Below, one piece after another: positions 59,354 to 64,000 of a stretch of 64,000 bases of DNA. The stretch comes from Oscillospiraceae bacterium. Lineage in GTDB: Bacteria; Bacillota; Clostridia; Oscillospirales; Ruminococcaceae. Position 1 is the first letter of the stretch, and each line of letters opens with the position of its first letter. The notes under the pieces were generated by a model. The model was not told the origin of the DNA and did not search any database. It saw nothing but the letters and a program-made list of their open reading frames with translations. The translations under genes were made by a program, and so were the position numbers. The stretch spans positions 1-64,000 of the forward strand of contig JAFRTG010000028.1 in assembly GCA_017427265.1 (NCBI GenBank). The letters run 5' to 3'.

Positions 59354-60139
59354 CTATTCCGCATGAAGCTCCAGCTCCGAGAACCGGGAGCTGCGCCGCG
59401 GCTGCAGATGCCGCTGCGCACGCGCACAGCGTACCTGCTCGGCGGCAAGCAGAATGGGCAGCGCCCGGACGGCCGGATACGGCAGCAGCAGAAGCGGCAG
59501 AACCGTCAGCCGTGTGCAGAGAATCCGCGCAGACTGTCCCCGTGTGAGCCGGAATGCCTGCCGGATTACCGTATGCAGCGGCATGTGCGGGGATTTAAGA
59601 AAGCAATAGGGGAGCGCGGCAGAGGCTGCACAGACCCGCAGCGGAAGCAGCGCCGCAAAGACCGCGAGTATGCCGGTATGCAGCACGGTCAGCAGCTCCG
59701 TGAGGCGTTCGCCGTCCGCGGGAATCAGCAGCCAGAGTCCCTTGGTACATGCTGTGAGCAGCAGCGGCGGGATACACGAGGCCGCCTGCAGCAGCGCTGT
59801 CAGGATTTGCAGCGCATAGGCTCTGCACCAGAGCCACAGCGGATTGCTGCATGCAAGGAATCCGAGATCGTTTGCGTTCAGCGTGCCTGCAAGCTCGCCG
59901 ATCAGACGGTCCGTCCGGAACCGCAGCGGCGTATAGCCCGCAAGCAGCGCCGCAAGTACCCCGATGCACCACAGATCCTGCCGGAGCGAGCCGGCGTCTG
60001 AAAAGGGCGGCATCCGCTTCAGGAGAAACACGGTCAGGATGCACAGAATCAGGGAGATGAGTCTTGCGGCCCCTGCCGCAGCCGCACTGCGCCGGCAGGA
60101 ACGCAGACGGCGTGCCGATTCATGCCAGACGCGCATCAT
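59354..60139 (-). CDS. Multi-helix membrane protein, unknown function
   Basis: 261 residues, with about five hydrophobic helices (near 27-45, 60-78, 105-128, 150-172, 210-225) and basic ends. Overlaps the preceding BofC-like gene by 4 bp (ATGA). No recognisable domain. The basic cytoplasmic ends suggest inside-rich positive charge, as usual for bacterial membrane proteins. Confidence 0.6.
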   Translation of the reverse strand: MMRVWHESARRLRSCRRSAAAAGAARLISLILCILTVFLLKRMPPFSDAGSLRQDLWCIGVLAALLAGYTPLRFRTDRLIGELAGTLNANDLGFLACSNPLWLWCRAYALQILTALLQAASCIPPLLLTACTKGLWLLIPADGERLTELLTVLHTGILAVFAALLPLRVCAASAALPYCFLKSPHMPLHTVIRQAFRLTRGQSARILCTRLTVLPLLLLPYPAVRALPILLAAEQVRCARAQRHLQPRRSSRFSELELHAE

Positions 60140-60513
60140 GATACGTAGTCCTCAAGCAGACGGCGGAGCTCCCTTGCATTGCCGGCGCGCAGACCGTATT
60201 CCAGCAGGATCCGGTCATAATCCGGGAGCCAGCCTGCCGGGAGATCATATTCCGCAACAGGATTGCGTTCCCCCTCTGCAAAAACGGACAGCCGGTCGCC
60301 GCTGAGCTTCAGCAGATAGGCCGTGTCCGGCAGCGATTCCGGCGCTGCGGCGGGTGCAGACTGCGTCTCTGCGGCCTGTGCGGCTGCATATTCCATGGGG
60401 AGAACGGGCTGCGGGAGCAGGGGCGCCGGAACGGTCAGAATGGTTGCTGCAATCGCAGTTGCGGCTGCGATCATCGCGGCAATGCATGTCCAGAGCCATC
60501 TGTTATTTGTCAT
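60136..60513 (-). CDS. Membrane-anchored protein with BofC C-terminal-like domain
   Basis: 125 residues. N-terminal membrane anchor (about 8-30), Ala/Pro-rich linker, then a C-terminal domain YLLKLSGDRLSVFAEG ... LPDYDRILLEYGLRAGNARELRRLLEDY, which matches the BofC_C pattern seen in many Clostridia. BofC controls sigma-K activation in sporulating Bacillus; here the role is unknown. First of a coupled two-gene unit. Confidence 0.65.
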   Translation of the reverse strand: MTNNRWLWTCIAAMIAAATAIAATILTVPAPLLPQPVLPMEYAAAQAAETQSAPAAAPESLPDTAYLLKLSGDRLSVFAEGERNPVAEYDLPAGWLPDYDRILLEYGLRAGNARELRRLLEDYVS

Positions 60514-60622
60514 AAACGATACTTCCTTTCGGTGTTTTTGGGCGGAGCTATGGTCATTATGCTGTATTTTTTCCGGAAATATTCTGAAACACTAAAAAAA
60601 GATGAAAATTTCCTGAAAGTGC

Positions 60623-60651
60623 TTAACATGCCGCCGATTTTGTGCTATAAT
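60623..60651 (+). promoter_or_regulatory. Promoter of the penicillin-binding protein
   Basis: TTAACA (60623-60628), 17 bp, TATAAT (60646-60651), with TGC before the -10. Confidence 0.7.
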
Positions 60652-60771
60652 ATACGGTGTACGATTATGGAATCTGCGCGCCCGTGCCGGAATGAGCGGC
60701 TTTCGGGTGCGATGATGCGACGGCAGAGCAGCCTGTTTCCGGCGCTGCCGTCTCCGAAAGGAGTTCTGTTC

Positions 60772-63210
60772 ATGAGTGTTTCTACCCGAACCCGGCGGCC
60801 TTCATCCGGCAGGAAGCAATCTTCCGGAAAACGGAAAAAATCCAACCGCAAGCCCTGGATCCTGCGCTTCCTCAGAGGCACCGGAACTGTGATCCTGACG
60901 ACGTTCCTTTCCCTGTTCCTGCTGTTCGCCGTCACGGGCACGATCTGCGCGATCGCGGCGACAATCTATGTGACGAACTATATGGAATCGACGCAGAAGG
61001 TCAGCATCACGGAGCTTTCCGCGAGCTTTGAGACCAATATCTGGGAGCGCGACAAGAAGGGCAAGTGGGTCAAGGCCTACACGGTGCCGAGTGAGATCAA
61101 GCGTCTGCCGGTCGATCTGGAAAGGATCCCGCAGCATGTGCGCGATGCGTTTGTCTACGGTGAGGACGAGCGTTTCTATTCGCATGAGGGCGTGGACTAC
61201 AAGCGTACTGCCGCTTCCTTCGCAAACATGATCCTCAAGTTCTGGGCGACTGACCAGGGCGGTTCCACGATCACGCAGCAGCTCATCAAGAACCTCACCG
61301 GCGACGACGAGACGAGCCCGCAGCGTAAGATCCGCGAGATCAAGCGCGCCATGCTGCTTGAGAAGGAATACTCCAAGGACGAGATCCTTGAGGCTTACAT
61401 GAACTATATCGGCTTCGGCGGTGCTGCAAACGGCATCCAGATGGCCGCAAACAAGTATTTTGACAAGGACGTTTCCGAGCTGTCCATCGCGGAGGCTGCA
61501 TGTCTTGCCGCAATTCCGCAGAGCCCGGAGAAAAACAACCCGTTTGCAGGCAAAAACGAAAAGGCCTATAACGACGTTACCCATACGTATTATTATACGG
61601 ATACGTTCAACAACACCGGCCGTGAGGTCAACCGCAAGCGTATGGAGTACATTCTGATGCAGATGTACAAGAACGGTGCCATCACCTTTGACGAGTATCA
61701 GGAGGCGCTGAACGAGCATCTGGTCTTTACGGATTCCGCTGAATATCTGATGGCACATCCGGACAAGCAGAAGGTCGAGGATGACGGTACCATCGTGCTG
61801 AACAACGACTACGAGCAGGAAGCAACCTCGTGGGCTGTCGATGAGGCGCTGAACGAGTTTGCGGAGATGCTGATGGAGGAGCGCGGTATCTCCAAGGAGC
61901 GCGCCATGACTCTCATCAACAACGGCGGCTATCAGATCTATACGACGATCGACCGCGAGATGCAGGACTATATCGAAGCAAAATACTCTGACCTGGACAA
62001 CCTGCTCGCCGGCATGACGAATACGCAGGCGACGACGTTCTTCCGTGACCTCGACGGCGACGGTGAGTATGAGGACGAGGAGAATATGACGCTGCAGTCG
62101 GGCTTCTCCGCCATCGACTATAAGGGCAGAGTGCTCTGCACGGTCGGCGGCATCGGCGAAAAGACCTCCTCGCTCGGTACGAACTTTGCCTCCGGCGAGC
62201 CGCAGCAGCCGGGTTCTGCCATCAAGCCGGTCACGGCCTATGGCTTTGCCCTGCAGAATGACCTCATCACATGGGGTACGCAGGTGCTCGACGCGCCCTG
62301 TATCGAGGTCGATGACCCGAAGCGGCCGGGACAGAAAAAATGGTGGCCGACAAACTATGCGGACACAAATGACGTCACGGTCTATACAAACCAGATGGTC
62401 AACATCTATTATGCCCTGCAGGTCTCCAAGAACACCATCCCGGCGCTCATTACCAAGACCTACGGCAGAAACCGCGTTTACGACTTTGCAAAGAATACCC
62501 TCGGCCTGAAGCTCGATGCCAAGGACGAGGACTATGCACCGCTCTCCGTGGGCGCTCTGCGCTACGGCGTTACGGTCAAGAATCTGGCCAATGCTTATAT
62601 GGTATACGGCAACGGCGGTTACTATGCGCCGGCACATGTCATCGAGCGCATCACGACCTCTGACGGCATCGACGTCCCGGTTCCGGGCGATGAATACAAG
62701 CAGGTCATCGACGCCGATACCTCCTATATCATGAACAAGCTGCTGCAGAACGTCGTGCAGAACGGTACCGGTACCGCTGCACAGATGATGCACAACGGCA
62801 AGTTCATCCCGATTGCCGGCAAGACCGGTACAACCTCCGACTGGTTCGACCTGATGTTCGTCGGCCTGAACCCGCACTTCGTCAGTGCAGTCTGGATCGG
62901 CTATCCGCAGAACAAGGAAATCCGGAATCACTGGTCGATCAAGTCGCCGCTGATCTGGAAGAACGCCATCGGCGAATGGATTCAGCAGCACTACGATGAC
63001 GAGGACTTTGAAAAGGACTTCCCGGAATGCGAGGAGGTCATGGCAATCCCGGTCTGCATGGCGACCGGTAAGGCTGCAAACAATGCCTGCCCGAAGGGCG
63101 AGATCGGCTACTGGAAAACCAAGAATATTCCGTGGTGCGACAACCGCCAGCTCGGCCTCGGCTACAACGCCTTCGACGATTACGCTGAGGAAGATGAAGT
63201 GCAGGAATGA
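60772..63210 (+). CDS. Class A penicillin-binding protein (transglycosylase/transpeptidase)
   Basis: 812 residues from ATG 60772, with AAAGGAG upstream. One membrane segment (about 37-70). GT51 transglycosylase: EDERFYSHEGVDY and GGSTITQQLIKNL. Transpeptidase: Ser482 in SAIK, SKN-type ALQVSKNTIPA, KTGTTSDW. Polymerises and cross-links peptidoglycan outside the membrane. Acidic C terminus. The next gene begins inside its last codons. Confidence 0.95.
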   Translation: MSVSTRTRRPSSGRKQSSGKRKKSNRKPWILRFLRGTGTVILTTFLSLFLLFAVTGTICAIAATIYVTNYMESTQKVSITELSASFETNIWERDKKGKWVKAYTVPSEIKRLPVDLERIPQHVRDAFVYGEDERFYSHEGVDYKRTAASFANMILKFWATDQGGSTITQQLIKNLTGDDETSPQRKIREIKRAMLLEKEYSKDEILEAYMNYIGFGGAANGIQMAANKYFDKDVSELSIAEAACLAAIPQSPEKNNPFAGKNEKAYNDVTHTYYYTDTFNNTGREVNRKRMEYILMQMYKNGAITFDEYQEALNEHLVFTDSAEYLMAHPDKQKVEDDGTIVLNNDYEQEATSWAVDEALNEFAEMLMEERGISKERAMTLINNGGYQIYTTIDREMQDYIEAKYSDLDNLLAGMTNTQATTFFRDLDGDGEYEDEENMTLQSGFSAIDYKGRVLCTVGGIGEKTSSLGTNFASGEPQQPGSAIKPVTAYGFALQNDLITWGTQVLDAPCIEVDDPKRPGQKKWWPTNYADTNDVTVYTNQMVNIYYALQVSKNTIPALITKTYGRNRVYDFAKNTLGLKLDAKDEDYAPLSVGALRYGVTVKNLANAYMVYGNGGYYAPAHVIERITTSDGIDVPVPGDEYKQVIDADTSYIMNKLLQNVVQNGTGTAAQMMHNGKFIPIAGKTGTTSDWFDLMFVGLNPHFVSAVWIGYPQNKEIRNHWSIKSPLIWKNAIGEWIQQHYDDEDFEKDFPECEEVMAIPVCMATGKAANNACPKGEIGYWKTKNIPWCDNRQLGLGYNAFDDYAEEDEVQE

Positions 63211-64000
63211 GGCTTCAGGAAACGGCACGCAGAGCCGTCTCCTGAAGCGAAAATGGTATCTGTATCTCACCGAGTTCTTCGCCGGCATGTCCGTCATGGC
63301 GGTGGAGCTCGGTGCAAGCAGACTGCTCGCGCCGTACTTCAGCTCCTCCCAGATCGTCTGGACAATCATCATCGGCACGATCATGATTGCGATGGCGCTG
63401 GGCAATGTCTGGGGCGGACGCGCGGCCGACAAAAATCCGGATCCGGATAAGCTCTACAGTCGGATGCTGGTCGCAGCGGTCTGGATTGCTGCGATTCCGT
63501 TCGCCGGAAAAATGGTCATTGCCCTGATTTCGGGGCTGCTGGTTGTCACAATCAGCACGAACTTCCTGATTTGGGCGGCGTTCCTTTCCTGCATGATCGT
63601 GTTTGTCTATCCGCTGTTTCTGCTCGGCACCGTGACGCCCTCGCTGGTCAAGTACACGGTCAGCAGCCTCGATGACAGCGGCAAGACCGTCGGCACGCTC
63701 GGTGCTGCGAATACGGTCGGCAGCATCATCGGTACCTTTGTGCCGACCTTTCTTTCGATTCCGGCCGTCGGAACGGCAGCGACCTTCGTGATCTTTTCCG
63801 GGATCCTGCTGCTGCTCTCAGCGGTATATTTTCTCTCACAGCGGCGCGGCATCGTCAAAACGGTGATCGCCGCCGTGCTGTTTGCAGGCGCCTCTGCTGC
63901 GGCACTTTCGCTTGGATTTGCGTTCTGGGAGAAGGGGCTGACGCTTGAGGACGAATCGGTTTACAATTATTTGCAGGTGCGTGAGGATGACGACCGTGTC
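63194..64000 (+). CDS. MFS/spermidine-synthase-type membrane protein (partial, cut by window end)
   Basis: Open at the right edge: 269 codons seen, no stop. ATG 63194 overlaps the PBP end by 17 bases, with GAGGAAG just upstream. Membrane helices from about 24 on (LTEFFAGMSVMAVELGASRLLAPYF), typical of the N-terminal half of fused MFS/spermidine synthase proteins. The catalytic aminopropyltransferase part would lie beyond 64000. Identity is judged from the membrane part only. Confidence 0.7.
   Translation, partial: MKCRNEASGNGTQSRLLKRKWYLYLTEFFAGMSVMAVELGASRLLAPYFSSSQIVWTIIIGTIMIAMALGNVWGGRAADKNPDPDKLYSRMLVAAVWIAAIPFAGKMVIALISGLLVVTISTNFLIWAAFLSCMIVFVYPLFLLGTVTPSLVKYTVSSLDDSGKTVGTLGAANTVGSIIGTFVPTFLSIPAVGTAATFVIFSGILLLLSAVYFLSQRRGIVKTVIAAVLFAGASAAALSLGFAFWEKGLTLEDESVYNYLQVREDDDRV

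Overview
The window is the chromosome of a Gram-positive, gut-type ruminococcus (Oscillospiraceae/Eubacteriales). I infer this from two secreted proteins with N-terminal dockerin modules, a sortase-B pilus locus with FctA-like pilins, a choline-binding-repeat amidase, HPr kinase/phosphorylase and RapZ in one operon, and mostly GC-rich coding DNA (G/C-ending codons). I do not assign a species. No phage, complete transposon or CRISPR array is visible.

Layout. 1-340: end of an rRNA locus (5S rRNA, CAT-anticodon tRNA). 362-862: DinB-like protein. 917-6069 (minus): hprK - PHP phosphatase - murB - glycosyltransferase - rapZ - birA operon from one promoter. 6.2-7.8 kb: a divergent secreted lipoprotein and a small Cys-rich secreted protein. 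7.8-14.1 kb (minus): PHP - pth - leucine-rich lipoprotein - mfd. 14.3-18.5 kb (plus): bPH membrane protein with a 42-bp tandem repeat, cell-wall amidase, a small conserved protein, YbaK-type deacylase, lipoprotein. 18.6 kb: a probable small RNA with a perfect consensus promoter. 19.1-27.4 kb (plus): dense run of SDR, HD phosphohydrolase, TetM-like GTPase fused to a Rae1/YacP-type NYN nuclease, DUF4279, GNAT, RNase Z, SMI1-GNAT fusion, CCA-adding enzyme.

27.6-37.2 kb is the most coherent accessory system: a pilus operon with a signal-peptidase-like chaperone that has lost its catalytic lysine, a backbone pilin, a class B sortase, a minor pilin and a 1925-residue tip adhesin. It is followed by a SUKH-like protein, a PadR regulator with a membrane partner, tRNA-Gln, a diacylglycerol-kinase-like lipid kinase and an NYN-domain protein.

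41.9-44.4 kb: dockerin-CotH kinase protein behind a strongly structured leader. 44.5-45.7 kb: an AT-rich orphan gene unlike its surroundings. 45.8-55 kb: FAD oxidoreductase, small membrane protein, then xpt and a BMP/NupOPQ nucleoside ABC importer forming a purine salvage unit, and an EamA exporter. 55-57.3 kb (minus): ABC-F protein and DinB-like protein. 57.5-58.6 kb: dockerin esterase. 58.7-59.2 kb: an intergenic inverted-repeat element and tRNA-Thr/tRNA-Tyr. 59.3-60.5 kb (minus): a coupled pair of membrane/BofC-like proteins. 60.8-64 kb: class A penicillin-binding protein and the start of an MFS/spermidine-synthase-type protein cut by the window edge.

Most promoters recognised here share a 17-bp spacer and an extended -10 of the form TGn-TATAAT, often with TTGCAT as the -35. 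This gives an unusually uniform promoter grammar for the window.
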